A stretch of 64,000 bases of DNA from Nesterenkonia sp. LB17 (GTDB taxonomy: Bacteria; Actinomycetota; Actinomycetes; Actinomycetales; Micrococcaceae), in the NCBI RefSeq assembly GCF_022565915.1, contig NZ_JAJOYX010000001.1, positions 310,001 through 374,000 of the forward strand. The letters run 5' to 3'. Below the pieces are notes generated by a model, which was not told the origin of the DNA, did not search any database, and saw only the letters and a list, made by a program, of their open reading frames with translations. How positions within the stretch are numbered: position 1 is the first letter of the stretch; every line of letters begins with the position of its first letter. Positions 33,373-43,329 of the stretch are shown one piece after another. Made by a program: the position numbers and the translations under genes.

Positions 33373-35561
33373 GTCAGCCCGCCTTCTCCTCCAGCTCCTC
33401 CACCGGACACACGCTCTCCGCCACCCAGCTGGCCGCCGCCCCGCCCGAAGCGATCCTCGACGGACTCGACGAGGAACAGCGCCTGGCCGCCTCCACGCTG
33501 AAGGGTCCGCTGTGCATCCTCGCCGGGGCCGGCACCGGCAAGACCCGCGCGATCACGCACCGGATCGCCTACGGCGTCCGCGCCGGGGTCTATGACCCGC
33601 ACCGGCTGCTCGCCGTGACCTTCACCGCCCGCGCCGCCGCCGAGATGCGCTCGAGGCTCAGCGCGCTGGGCGCCCCCGGGGTCCAGGCGCGCACCTTCCA
33701 CGCCGCCGCGCTGCGCCAGCTGCAGTATTTCTGGCCGGTCGCCATCGGCGGGACCATGCCGCAGATCCTCGACCACAAGGTCCGGCTGCTCGCCGAGGCC
33801 GCGCGCCGGCTGCACGTGACCACCGACCGTGCCGCGCTGCGCGACCTCGCCAGCGAGATCGAATGGGCGAAGGTCTCCACGCTGACCCCGGAGTCCTACC
33901 TGGAGGTCGCCACCGCCGAGGGCGCTGGCCGGCCCGCGCCCGGGGGAGTGGACCACCGCACCTTCGCCAAGCTGTATCAGTCCTATGAGGACGTGAAGCT
34001 GGACAAGCACCTGATCGACTTCGAGGACGTGCTGCTGCTCAACGTCGGCATCCTGGAGGACGATGAGCGGGTGGCCGCCCAGGTGCGCCAGCAGTACCGC
34101 CACTTCGTGGTCGACGAGTACCAGGACGTCTCCCCGCTGCAGCAGCGGATGCTCGACCTCTGGCTCGGTGGACGCGACGAGATCTGCGTGGTCGGCGACG
34201 CCGCCCAGACGATCTACTCCTTCACCGGCGCCACCCCGGACTACCTGCTCGGCTTCAAGCGCCGCCACCCCGAGGCGAACCTGGTCAAGCTGGTCCGTGA
34301 CTACCGCTCCACCCCCGAGGTGGTGAAGCTGGCGAACTCGCTGCTGGCCGACCGCACCCGAGAGACGGTTCGCCTCACCGATCCGGCGCCCTGGCCCGAG
34401 CCGCTGCAGCTGATCTCGCAGCGCGAGCGCGGCCCGGTCCCGAAGCTGATCCAGCACGCCGATGACGACACCGAGGCCGGGTGGATCGCCTCCGAGATCA
34501 AGGCGCTGCAGGAACAAGGGGTGCCGCTCTCCGAGGTGGCCATCCTCTACCGCACCAACGGACAGTCCCAGGCCTTTGAGCAGAGCCTGGCCACTGCCGG
34601 GATCTCGTACCAGCTGCGCGGCTCCGAGCGGTTCTTCTCCCGCCGGGAGGTCCGCGAGGCGCTCGCCGCCCTGCGCACCTCCTCACTGGTCGACGACGCC
34701 GGGGACACGGTGTCCAAGAGTGTGCGCGACATCCTCTCCTCCCACGGCTACTCCGCGAAGGCCCCCGAGGCCACCGGCGCGGTCCGCGAACGCTGGGAGT
34801 CCATGGCGGCTCTGGTGGGGCTCGCGGACCAGCTCTCCACCGAGCGCGAAGACTTCACCATGCGCAGCTTCATCACCGAGCTCGAGGAGCGCTCCGCCGC
34901 GCAGCATGCTCCCACAGTGGAGGGCGTCACGCTGGCCTCGCTGCACTCGGCCAAGGGCCTGGAATGGGAGGCGGTGTTCCTCGCCGGACTCTCCGAAGGG
35001 CTGATGCCGATCACCTTCGCCAAGACCCAGAAGGAGGTCGACGAGGAGCGCCGGCTGTTCTACGTGGGCATCACCCGCGCACGGAAGTTCCTCTTCCTCT
35101 CCTCCGCGGCCTCCCGGCACACCGGCGGCCGCGGCCGCCGCACCCCCTCGCGCTTCCTGCGCCCGCTGCGCAAGGAGATGGGCATCGAGGAGCCGGGCCG
35201 GAAGATCATCCCCTCGGCGGGCGGGCTGAGCCCCAACGCCGCGGCGCGCAAGAAGAAGGCCTCCACCTGCTCGACCTGCGGGAAGATCCTCACGGTGGCC
35301 ACCGAGGTCAAGCGGCGCCGCTGCGAGAGCTGCCCCGCCCGCTACGACGAGGCGCTCTTCGAGAAGCTGCGCGCCTGGCGCAGCGACTACGCCAAGGAGC
35401 TCGAGGTGCCCGCCTTCGTGATCTTCACCGACGCCACCCTGGAGGTCATCGCCGAACTGAAGCCCACCTCGGACGCGGAGCTGCTGAAGGTCCCCGGCAT
35501 CGGCGAGCGCAAGCTCGAGAAGCACGGCGACCGGCTCCGTGAGATCCTCAAAGAGGTCTGA
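33369..35561 (+). CDS. uvrD2: ATP-dependent DNA helicase UvrD2
   Basis: SF1A helicase, 730 aa. Walker A AGAGTGKTRA (~52-61), DEYQDVSPLQ (~248), GDAAQTIYSFTGA, and C-terminal motor motifs ASLHSAKGLEWEAV and VGITRARKF. After the motor there is a tetracysteine module (CSTCG...CESC, ~633-655) and a C-terminal HRDC domain with GIGERKLEKHGDRL. This is the exact architecture of mycobacterial UvrD2. Translationally coupled to nudC. Confidence 0.94.
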   Translation: MSQPAFSSSSSTGHTLSATQLAAAPPEAILDGLDEEQRLAASTLKGPLCILAGAGTGKTRAITHRIAYGVRAGVYDPHRLLAVTFTARAAAEMRSRLSALGAPGVQARTFHAAALRQLQYFWPVAIGGTMPQILDHKVRLLAEAARRLHVTTDRAALRDLASEIEWAKVSTLTPESYLEVATAEGAGRPAPGGVDHRTFAKLYQSYEDVKLDKHLIDFEDVLLLNVGILEDDERVAAQVRQQYRHFVVDEYQDVSPLQQRMLDLWLGGRDEICVVGDAAQTIYSFTGATPDYLLGFKRRHPEANLVKLVRDYRSTPEVVKLANSLLADRTRETVRLTDPAPWPEPLQLISQRERGPVPKLIQHADDDTEAGWIASEIKALQEQGVPLSEVAILYRTNGQSQAFEQSLATAGISYQLRGSERFFSRREVREALAALRTSSLVDDAGDTVSKSVRDILSSHGYSAKAPEATGAVRERWESMAALVGLADQLSTEREDFTMRSFITELEERSAAQHAPTVEGVTLASLHSAKGLEWEAVFLAGLSEGLMPITFAKTQKEVDEERRLFYVGITRARKFLFLSSAASRHTGGRGRRTPSRFLRPLRKEMGIEEPGRKIIPSAGGLSPNAAARKKKASTCSTCGKILTVATEVKRRRCESCPARYDEALFEKLRAWRSDYAKELEVPAFVIFTDATLEVIAELKPTSDAELLKVPGIGERKLEKHGDRLREILKEV

Positions 35562-35568
35562 TCAGGGC

Positions 35569-36108
35569 TCAGTCGGCGTGGTGGTCGGCCCAGCTGACGC
35601 CGGCAAGGAACGCATCGGCCTCGCCGGTGCGCGGATACTTCGCGACCAGTGCCTTGAAGCTCGGCCCGTGCCCGGGCTCGATCAGATGCGCCAGCTCGTG
35701 GACCAGCACCGAGTCCTGCACCCAGACCGGCATCTCACGCAGCCGCGAGGAGAGTCGGATGGTCCCGGTGGTCGATGTCGTGGAGCCCCAGCGCTGGTGC
35801 TGCTGGGTGGACCAGCTCACCGCCTCCGGCTGCGGGACGCCGTCCAGATAGCGGGCCGAGAGCGCGGATGCCCGTGCCAGCAGCTCCTCATCGCTGCGCG
35901 GTCGCCGTGCCGCGCGGCGGCTGAGCTTCTTCTGAAAGGCTCGGGCGTGGTCTTCGATCTCGCGCTGACTCAGCCGCACGGGAACCCGGAGGCGCAGAGT
36001 CCCCGCCACCTGATCAGCCGAGATGGTTCGGGTGCGCCGAGTCGAGCGGACCACCAGCACCTGCTGGCCGTCCACCGTGATCTGCTGCTGAAGCTGCCTC
36101 GACGCCAT
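35569..36108 (-). CDS. YgjP/SprT-like zinc metallopeptidase (M48-related)
   Basis: 179 aa from the ATG at 36108 (MASRQLQQQITVDG). Zinc motif LVHELAHLIEPGHGPSFKALV gives HExxH plus a third His. The preceding RWGSTTSTTGTIRLSSRL is characteristic of the YgjP/WrpA group (DUF45). The upstream extension of the frame is antisense to the next gene and is rejected. It converges on uvrD2 with only 7 bp between stops. Confidence 0.88.
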   Translation of the reverse strand: MASRQLQQQITVDGQQVLVVRSTRRTRTISADQVAGTLRLRVPVRLSQREIEDHARAFQKKLSRRAARRPRSDEELLARASALSARYLDGVPQPEAVSWSTQQHQRWGSTTSTTGTIRLSSRLREMPVWVQDSVLVHELAHLIEPGHGPSFKALVAKYPRTGEADAFLAGVSWADHHAD

Positions 36109-36181
36109 GAGAAGGAGCCTAGCCCGGCCCAAGACTGTGGAAAACTCAGCCCGACCATCCCGGCCTTGGCACGATAGGGAG

Positions 36182-37222
36182 ATGGATCCTGGGACACTGC
36201 CCGCGGAATGGAAAGACGTCTTCGTGCTCGATGCGCGCACCATCCAGCTCGGCGCCGGTGACCGCGCCGTGCGGATCATCGGCCCTGCCCGGCAGACCCT
36301 GAAACGCCTGCAGGAACCGGTCAGCGTCACCCGCGGCGAAGAAGCTGCCGACGACGGAGACTCCTGTCCCGAGCAGGGCTGCCCGCGCCCTGCCGAGGGC
36401 TGCCCGCCCACCGCCGCAGCGGCGATCCGGGTGCAGGCGCGACGCCAGCTGGCGGCGGTGCTGATCGATGGGCTGCCCCGCCCGGCTGCGCTTCTCGCCG
36501 AGCAGCTGACCCGCCTGCCCCTGGGCCTGCTGCTGCTGCGCGACGATCATCTCGTCGACCGGGCCGACGTGGCGGCCGGGTATCCCGCGGCCGCGGTGGG
36601 CCTCACCCGCGCCGTCGCGGTGCGCCGGTCCTGCCTGCGGCAGGACCCCGAAGCAGCAGTCATCACCTGCTCGGCGCCCGCCCGGCAGACCTCGGCGTCC
36701 GCCGCGAACACCTCGCTCCCGATCCCGCACACCCCGCCCGCGCTGCCGCAGGAGCCGGTGGACATCCAGGTGATCTTCGCCCGGCGCGCCGTCGCCCCGG
36801 CGCGACTCTCCGCCGCAGCCGCCCGGGCCCAGCTGGTGCTGCCGGTGGTTCGGCACCCGCTGGGCGCGGGCCCCGACCAGTGGCAGATCGGTCCGCTGCT
36901 CAGCCGCGACCACGGCCCCTGCCCGCAGTGCCTGCAGCTGCACGGCGCCGCAGCAGACCCGCACTGGGACACCGTGCAGACCGCGCTCGCAGGACAGCAT
37001 CCGACCGCGAATCCTCCCCTGGATCAGGAGGACCCGCAGTCTGCGACGGTGGTGGCGAGCCTTCTCGCCCGCGAGGTCCAGCTCGCCATCGATGGCGAGG
37101 TCACGCCGCAGACCGCCTCGCGGATGATCGGCCTCTCCGCCTCGACCGGGAAGCTCAGCCTGGAGCAGGTGAGCCCACACCCGGAATGCGCCTGCCGGCT
37201 GAACACTCCCGTCTCCGGGTGA
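36182..37222 (+). CDS. Orphan TOMM/Ocin-ThiF-like protein
   Basis: 346 aa, Ala/Pro-rich. C-terminal half: VLPVVRHPLGAGPDQW, IGPLLSRDHGPCPQCLQLH and DPHW, then a terminal HPECACRL. The CxxC plus CxC cysteines and the GPLL-x5-GPCxxC block resemble the leader-peptide-binding/cyclodehydratase partner of thiazole/oxazole-modified microcin systems. No YcaO gene, precursor peptide or dehydrogenase is nearby. It lies where M. tuberculosis has hypothetical genes near Rv3195/Rv3196. The SD-like AGGGAG directly abuts the ATG, an unusual spacing. Function is unknown. Confidence 0.7.
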   Translation: MDPGTLPAEWKDVFVLDARTIQLGAGDRAVRIIGPARQTLKRLQEPVSVTRGEEAADDGDSCPEQGCPRPAEGCPPTAAAAIRVQARRQLAAVLIDGLPRPAALLAEQLTRLPLGLLLLRDDHLVDRADVAAGYPAAAVGLTRAVAVRRSCLRQDPEAAVITCSAPARQTSASAANTSLPIPHTPPALPQEPVDIQVIFARRAVAPARLSAAAARAQLVLPVVRHPLGAGPDQWQIGPLLSRDHGPCPQCLQLHGAAADPHWDTVQTALAGQHPTANPPLDQEDPQSATVVASLLAREVQLAIDGEVTPQTASRMIGLSASTGKLSLEQVSPHPECACRLNTPVSG

Positions 37223-37400
37223 TGAGGGCAGGGATCAGAACAGGCGAGCAGGACAGCTGAGAAGGGGCAGCCCCACCGTCAACATCACAGCCCGACTTCA
37301 TCCTGTGGCGAACTGACCGCGCCCATACAGACATCACCGAGCCGCGCTGGATACGCTGGAGTCTCTCAGGCCGAACCAGGATCACCACAGGGAGCGTCCG

Positions 37401-38945
37401 ATGAGCCAGAACAACTCCGGCAGCAACGACCAGGGCAACGGGGAAGACCCACGTGACCCCATGGAGGAGTTCTTCAAACAGCTCTTCGGCGGGCAGATGC
37501 CCGGGCAGACCCCCGGTGATGACGCCGACAAGGACGACGCCGCCAAGCGCGGCCCCAGCATCGGCTTCACCGGCACCCCCGGCGCAGGTGGCGGTGCAGG
37601 CGCCGGTGATCAGGGCGGAATCCCCGGCCTCCCTCCCGGATTCGACCCCTCGCAGATCCCCGGCATGGCCGATATGAACCCGCAGATGATGCAGCAGATC
37701 ATGGGACAGGTCCAGTCCATGTTCTCCGCCATGCAGAACCCTGCCGACGAGGACAAGGGCCCGGTCAACTGGTCCATGGCGCGGCAGGCCGCACGCCAGG
37801 CCGCCGCCGGCGATGACCCCAGCGTCTCGGCCGCCGAGCGCAAGGAGATCGACGACGCCCTGCGCCTGGCGGACATGTGGCTCGACGGGGCCACCACCTT
37901 CGAGACCGCCGGGCAGATCGGCCAGGCCTGGTCCCGCGCCCAGTGGGTCGAGGAGACCTTCGACTCTTGGAAGCGGCTGACCGAACCGGTCGCCGAATCG
38001 GTCTCCAAGGCCCTCGGCAGCGCCATCAAGGACCAGCTCGGCGAGGAAGGCTCAGGCCTTCCCCCGGAGCTCGAGTCCATGATGGGCGGAGCCGGCGCAC
38101 AGCAGATCACCGGCATGATCGAGTCCATGGGCGGCATGGCCTTCGGCATGCAGCTCGGCCAGGCCGTGGGCGCACTCGCCAAGGAGGTCGTCTCCTCGTC
38201 GGACACCGGACTGCCGCTGGCCGGCAACACCACCGCGCTGCTGCCCAAGAACGTCCGCGAGTTCAGCAAGGGCCTCAGTGTGGACAAGCGCGAGGTGCTG
38301 CTCTACCTGGCGCTGCGTGAAGCCGCCCGGATGCGCCTGTTCAACAACGCCCCCTGGCTCGAGCAGGACCTCTTCAACGCCGTCGGCCAGTATGCCGCCG
38401 GGATCCACATCGACATGGACCGGATCGAAGAGGCCGCCAGCCAGATGGACCCGAACAACCCCGAGGCGATGAACTCCATCCTCGGTGAGGGCCTCTTCCC
38501 GGAGGAGCGCACCCCCATGCAGGAGGCCGCGCTGAAGCGCATCGAGACCACCCTGGCGCTGGTCGAGGGCTGGGTGGACGACGTCGTCACCCAGGCCGCC
38601 GAGCACCTGGAATCGCTGTCCCGGCTGCGCGAGACGATGAACCGCCGTCGGGCCTCCGGGGGACCGGCCGAGGACACCTTCGCCGCACTGGTGGGACTGG
38701 AGCTGCGTCCCCGTCGGCTCCGCGACGCCGCCGCCCTCTGGGCGCACCTGCGCGAGACCGAGGGGATGTCCGGACGCGATGACGTCTGGGGCCACCCCGA
38801 TGTCCAGCCCGACGAGCAGGACCTCGACGATCCGACCGGATTCCAGCAGCGCCGCGCGGAACGTCAGGAAGAGACCGCCAAGATCGACGAGGAGCTGCAG
38901 AAGCTGCTCGACGGCGGATACGACGGCAAGTCGCCGGGGGCCTGA
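37401..38945 (+). CDS. DUF2342 family putative zinc-dependent hydrolase
   Basis: 514 aa. Gly/Pro/Gln/Asp-rich N-terminus (about 1-95, with DPSQIPGMADMNPQMM), then the helical DUF2342/TIGR03624 core with WSMARQAARQ, MGGMAFGMQLGQAVGALA and EVLLYLALREAARMRLFNNAPW (~296-317). Homologues are annotated as zinc metalloproteases partly from a REAAH motif; here the His is Arg (REAAR). C-terminal block LRPRRLRDAAALWAHL is typical. Position next to the PDZ/Lon protease and UPF0182 matches Rv3195-Rv3193c. Function unknown. Confidence 0.85.
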   Translation: MSQNNSGSNDQGNGEDPRDPMEEFFKQLFGGQMPGQTPGDDADKDDAAKRGPSIGFTGTPGAGGGAGAGDQGGIPGLPPGFDPSQIPGMADMNPQMMQQIMGQVQSMFSAMQNPADEDKGPVNWSMARQAARQAAAGDDPSVSAAERKEIDDALRLADMWLDGATTFETAGQIGQAWSRAQWVEETFDSWKRLTEPVAESVSKALGSAIKDQLGEEGSGLPPELESMMGGAGAQQITGMIESMGGMAFGMQLGQAVGALAKEVVSSSDTGLPLAGNTTALLPKNVREFSKGLSVDKREVLLYLALREAARMRLFNNAPWLEQDLFNAVGQYAAGIHIDMDRIEEAASQMDPNNPEAMNSILGEGLFPEERTPMQEAALKRIETTLALVEGWVDDVVTQAAEHLESLSRLRETMNRRRASGGPAEDTFAALVGLELRPRRLRDAAALWAHLRETEGMSGRDDVWGHPDVQPDEQDLDDPTGFQQRRAERQEETAKIDEELQKLLDGGYDGKSPGA

Positions 38946-38985
38946 CGTCATCTTCCGGTGCGGCTGGTCACAGATGAGATGATGA

Positions 38986-40089
38986 GTGACGATCATCATG
39001 ACTGAGCACACCCCGAAACCGAAGAGGCTGAGTCTGCGGAGAAGCCTGCAGGCGGCGGCCGGCACGTCAGCGCTCATCATTGGACTGCTCAGCCTGCTGC
39101 TTCCCAGCCCCTACCTGGTGGAGAGCCCTGGCCCGATGTTCAACACCATCGGCGAGATCGAGGACCAGGCCGTCATCTCCGTCAACGGAGAACCGACCTA
39201 CCCGACCGAGGGTTCGCTGAACCTGACCACCGTGTTCGTCGCCGGGGCACCCACCTCCACGGTGCGCGTCCCGGAGGCCGTCACCGGCTGGCTCAGCCCC
39301 GGAACCGACATCCAGCCGCACGAGCTGATCTACCCCTCCGGCACCACCGCCGAGCAGGTCCAGCAGCAGAACACCGCCGCGATGACCAGCTCCCAGGATC
39401 TTGCGGTGGCTGCGGCCCTGGAGGAGCTCGGCATCGGGTATGACCAGGAGCTCTCCGTCATCGACTTCACCGCCGAGGCGGTCCAGGTCGGCACCAACGA
39501 GCAGCTCCAGCCCGGGGACCGGGTCACCGCGGCGGCCGGGAGCTCCATCACCGGACTCGAGGGGCTGCGTGACGCAGTCAACACCGCCGCAGGTCAGCCG
39601 GTAGCATTGACAGTGCTTCGCGATGGTGAGGAGCTCGACTACGAGGTCCCCACCTACCAAGAAGCGGATGGCGACTACTACGTGGGAATCATGCTCGAGA
39701 ACGAGTTCGCGTTCCCGGTGGAGGTCGACATCCAGCTCGACGGTGTCGGCGGTCCCAGCGCGGGGCTGATGTTCACCCTCGGCCTCGTGGATTCCATGAC
39801 GGAAGAGTCCATGACCGGCGGGGAGAACTGGGCCGGCACGGGCACGGTGGACCCGGACGGCACGGTCGGGCCCATCGGCGGGATCGCTCAGAAGGTCGTC
39901 GGTGCACGCTCCCAGGGGATCGAGAACTTCCTCGTCCCGGCAGCGAACTGCGCCGAACTCGACGGGCGGGTGCCCGGCGGGCTGTCGACCTACGCGGTCG
40001 ATGACGTGTCCGAAGGTCGCGCGATCGTCGAGGCGGTCCGCGACGCAGACGAAGACTTCCTCGCGGGGCTCGAGCCCTGCGGAAGCTGA
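38986..40089 (+). CDS. Membrane-anchored PDZ-Lon-like serine protease (YlbL family)
   Basis: 367 aa. One N-terminal TM helix (SALIIGLLSLLLPSPYLVESPGP), a PDZ-like segment around GTNEQLQPGDRVTAAAGSSI, and a Lon-type (S16) protease domain. The catalytic dyad is Ser258 in VGGPSAGLMFTLGLVD and Lys303 in GGIAQKVVGAR. It should cleave proteins at the outer membrane face. GTG 38986 and ATG 38998 are both possible starts, with no decisive ribosome site. Orthologous in position to Rv3194c. Confidence 0.92.
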   Translation: MTIIMTEHTPKPKRLSLRRSLQAAAGTSALIIGLLSLLLPSPYLVESPGPMFNTIGEIEDQAVISVNGEPTYPTEGSLNLTTVFVAGAPTSTVRVPEAVTGWLSPGTDIQPHELIYPSGTTAEQVQQQNTAAMTSSQDLAVAAALEELGIGYDQELSVIDFTAEAVQVGTNEQLQPGDRVTAAAGSSITGLEGLRDAVNTAAGQPVALTVLRDGEELDYEVPTYQEADGDYYVGIMLENEFAFPVEVDIQLDGVGGPSAGLMFTLGLVDSMTEESMTGGENWAGTGTVDPDGTVGPIGGIAQKVVGARSQGIENFLVPAANCAELDGRVPGGLSTYAVDDVSEGRAIVEAVRDADEDFLAGLEPCGS

Positions 40090-40178
40090 ACCGGTGCGCC
40101 GGTCCAGCCGGGTCAGCTGCCTGACCCACCAGCAACACCGATGTATCCAAGCACATATATAGAGACGAGGGTTTATCC

Positions 40179-43100
40179 GTGAGTTTCTCTCAGGGATTCG
40201 GGTCCGCGAACCCGTTCGGCGGAGGCCTGTTCGGCTCCGGTTCGGGCGGGGACGACGGCGACAACTCCGGCGGGTCCGGTTCCGACCGGCCAGCTAGGAG
40301 TTCCGGGCCGCGGCGGCCGTCAGCACTGGTGCTGACGATCGTCATCATCGCCGCGCTGATCGGCATTTTCGTGGCATCTTCCGGCTTCTACGCCGAGATC
40401 CTCTGGTTCAACCAGCTGGGGTATGAGGATGTCTTCTGGACCGAGCGCATCGCGCGCGGTGTGATCTTCCTGATCGCGTTCCTGGTGATGGCAGGCCTGG
40501 TCTGGCTCAGCCTGTTCCTGGCCTTCCGCACCCGCCCCAGTTCGGTGCAGAGCCAGATGAACGAATCGGTGATCCGCTACCAGCGCACACTGAACTCGAT
40601 GCGTCGCCTGTTCATGATCGGCCTGCCCGTGCTGATGGGCCTCTTCGCAGGCACCGCGGCCCAGGGCAGCTGGGAAAACGTGATGCTGTTCCTCAACCAG
40701 CAGCCCTTCGGCATGACCGATCCCGAATTCGGGATGGACTTCGCCTTCTTCGTCTTCACCCTGCCGTTCCTCGGATTCATCAACGGCTTCCTGATCTCGG
40801 CCGTGCTGGTCGCCGGCATCGCCGGCATCCTGACCCACTACCTCTTCGGCGGCATCCGCATCGAGGCCAACGGCAAGTTCGTGGTCGAGAAGGCAGCCCG
40901 CTGGCACATCGCCGTGACCGCGGCTCTGTTCCTGCTGCTCCAAGGTGCCAACTGGTGGCTCGATCGCTACGCCACCCTGCAGAACCAGAGCGGAACCTGG
41001 GCCGGCGCGCTCTACACCGACGTCAACGCCGTCATCCCGGCGCAGGCGATCCTCGCCGTCGCCGCGGTGGTGGTGGCCGGCATCTTCATCATCACCGCCG
41101 TGACCGCCCGCTGGCGCTTCTCCATCATCGGTTCTGCGATGCTGCTGATCACCGCGATCATCGGTGGCGGCCTGGTCCCGTTCTTCGTCCAGGAGTACCA
41201 GGTCCAGCCCTCGGAGCGGACCCTGGAGACGCCTTATATCGAGCGCAACATGGAGCTGACCCGCTACGCCTACGGCCTTCATGAGATCGAGCAGGAGAGC
41301 TACGAGGCCGACGCCTCGGCCACCCCGGGCGCACTCGCGGAGGATGCGGCCAACACGCAGAACATCCGCCTGCTGGACCCGAACCTGGTCTCCGCCGCGT
41401 TCGGTCAGTTCCAGCAGTTCCGCCAGTACTACTCCTTCCCCGACACGCTGAGCTTCGACCGCTACGAGATCGACGGCGAACGCCGCGACACGGTGATCGC
41501 CGCCCGCGAGCTCAACGTGCCCACCGACGCCTCCTGGGTCAACCGTCACCTGATCTACACCCACGGCTACGGCCTGGTCGCGGCCAACGCCAACACCGTG
41601 ACCCCCGAAGGACGCCCCAGCTTCACGCTGCAGGGCATCCCCACCCGCGGCGAGCTGGCCTCGGATGAGGACTATGAGCCGCGCATCTACTTCGGTGAGA
41701 ACTCGCCGCAGTACTCGATCGTCGGTGCGCCCGAGGGTGCCGATCCGCTGGAGCTCGACCGTCCGGCGGCAGCAGACTCCGAGACCGAGACCGTCTACAC
41801 CTTCGAAGGTGAGGGTGGCCCCGCCGTCGGCGGCCTGTTCAACCGGCTCGTCTACGCCATCCAGTTCCAGTCCCCTGAGATCCTGCTCTCCGGGGATATG
41901 AACGAAGAGTCGCAGATCCTCTACGACCGCGAGCCGCGTGAACGTGTGCAGCAAGTCGCACCGTTCCTCGACGTCGATCAGAACATCTATCCGGCGATCG
42001 TCGACGGCCGGGTGAAGTGGATCGTGGAGGGCTACACCACCTCCAACGACTTCCCCTACTCGGCCCAGCAGCAGCTGGAGCAGGCCACCACGGATGCGCT
42101 GACCCAGGGAGCCCCCATGCTCACCGGACAGGTCAACTACATCCGCAACTCGGTGAAGGCCACCGTCGATGCCTATGACGGCTCGGTGGACCTCTACGCC
42201 TGGGACACCGAGGATCCGATCCTGCGCGCCTGGCAGGAGGTGTTCCCCGACGCGCTCCAGCCCTACGAGAACATGTCGGCGGAGCTGCTGGATCACGTCC
42301 GCTACCCCGAGGACATGTTCCGGGTCCAGCGCGAGCTGCTCGGTCGCTACCACGTGACCGATCCCGGCACGTTCTACGAGAACAACGACGCCTGGTCCGT
42401 TCCTGCGGATCCGACCGCCGACGACGAGAACTCCGTGGCGCAGCCGCCGTACTACATGACGCTGCAGATGCCCGACCAGGAGGAGCCTTCCTTCTCGCTG
42501 ACCGGTACGTTCATCCCACAGATCGCTGAAGGTGCACAGCAGCGCAACGTGCTCTACGGCTTCCTCGCCGCCGCCGGTGACGCCGGCACGGGTGAGGACG
42601 GGGTGAAGGCGGAGGACTACGGCCAGCTGAGGCTGCTGGAGCTTCCGCGTGACACCGCCGTGCCTGGCCCCGGCCAGACCCAGGCGAACTTCGACTCGAA
42701 CTCGCAGATCTCGCAGGAGCTGAACCTGCTGCGTCAGGGCGCTTCCGAAGTGATCAACGGCAACATGATCACCCTTCCCGCCGGTGGGGGCATCCTCTAT
42801 GTCCAGCCGGTCTACGTGCAGTCCACCGGTACTGCGGCCGCCTACCCGGCGCTGCGCAAGGTGCTGGTGGCCTACGGCGAGGAGGTCGGCTTCGCTGACA
42901 CCCTCGACGAGGCTCTCGACCAGGTCTTCGGCGGCGACTCCGGAGCCGCAGTGGCTGATGGTGCAGGCGTCACCGGCGACGCTGTGGACTCCGAGCTCGA
43001 TGTCCCCGAGGGTGACGTCCCCGCTGAGGACGATGCCACCACCGAGGATGAGGCGCCTGCTGAGGAAGAGGCCACCACCGAGGACGAGACCGACGCCGAT

Positions 43101-43298
43101 GAGACCGACGGTCCCACCGCGCCGTCCGGTCCCGCTCAGGAGCGTCTGAACGACGCCCTGGATCGCGCAGGCCAGGCGCTCCAGGATTCAGAGGCGGCAC
43201 TCGCCGAAGGTGACTTCGCCGCCTACGGCGAAGCCCAGGAGCAGCTGCAGCAGGCCATCGATGATGCCCTGCAGGCCGAGGCTGACCTGGACGAGTGA
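40179..43298 (+). CDS. UPF0182 family large membrane protein
   Basis: 1039 aa. A Gly/Ser-rich cytoplasmic N-terminus (MSFSQGFGSANPFGGG) is followed by about seven TM helices in residues ~45-340. A ~600-residue extracytoplasmic domain follows, with conserved VTPEGRPSF..., YFGE and PYYMTLQMPDQEEPSFSLTG. The C-terminal ~110 residues are an extremely acidic Asp/Glu/Thr tail, then a short coiled-coil-like segment (LNDALDRAGQALQDSEAAL). Corresponds to Rv3193c. Function unknown in the family. GTG start with GAGGG upstream. Confidence 0.93.
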   Translation: MSFSQGFGSANPFGGGLFGSGSGGDDGDNSGGSGSDRPARSSGPRRPSALVLTIVIIAALIGIFVASSGFYAEILWFNQLGYEDVFWTERIARGVIFLIAFLVMAGLVWLSLFLAFRTRPSSVQSQMNESVIRYQRTLNSMRRLFMIGLPVLMGLFAGTAAQGSWENVMLFLNQQPFGMTDPEFGMDFAFFVFTLPFLGFINGFLISAVLVAGIAGILTHYLFGGIRIEANGKFVVEKAARWHIAVTAALFLLLQGANWWLDRYATLQNQSGTWAGALYTDVNAVIPAQAILAVAAVVVAGIFIITAVTARWRFSIIGSAMLLITAIIGGGLVPFFVQEYQVQPSERTLETPYIERNMELTRYAYGLHEIEQESYEADASATPGALAEDAANTQNIRLLDPNLVSAAFGQFQQFRQYYSFPDTLSFDRYEIDGERRDTVIAARELNVPTDASWVNRHLIYTHGYGLVAANANTVTPEGRPSFTLQGIPTRGELASDEDYEPRIYFGENSPQYSIVGAPEGADPLELDRPAAADSETETVYTFEGEGGPAVGGLFNRLVYAIQFQSPEILLSGDMNEESQILYDREPRERVQQVAPFLDVDQNIYPAIVDGRVKWIVEGYTTSNDFPYSAQQQLEQATTDALTQGAPMLTGQVNYIRNSVKATVDAYDGSVDLYAWDTEDPILRAWQEVFPDALQPYENMSAELLDHVRYPEDMFRVQRELLGRYHVTDPGTFYENNDAWSVPADPTADDENSVAQPPYYMTLQMPDQEEPSFSLTGTFIPQIAEGAQQRNVLYGFLAAAGDAGTGEDGVKAEDYGQLRLLELPRDTAVPGPGQTQANFDSNSQISQELNLLRQGASEVINGNMITLPAGGGILYVQPVYVQSTGTAAAYPALRKVLVAYGEEVGFADTLDEALDQVFGGDSGAAVADGAGVTGDAVDSELDVPEGDVPAEDDATTEDEAPAEEEATTEDETDADETDGPTAPSGPAQERLNDALDRAGQALQDSEAALAEGDFAAYGEAQEQLQQAIDDALQAEADLDE

Positions 43299-43329
43299 TC
43301 ACTCGGAGCTGATCTGAGACCCCCAGAAT

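Noticed and set aside
40320-42353. 677-aa minus-strand ORF
   Set aside because: Antisense shadow of the UPF0182 gene; composition typical of reversed G+C-rich codons.
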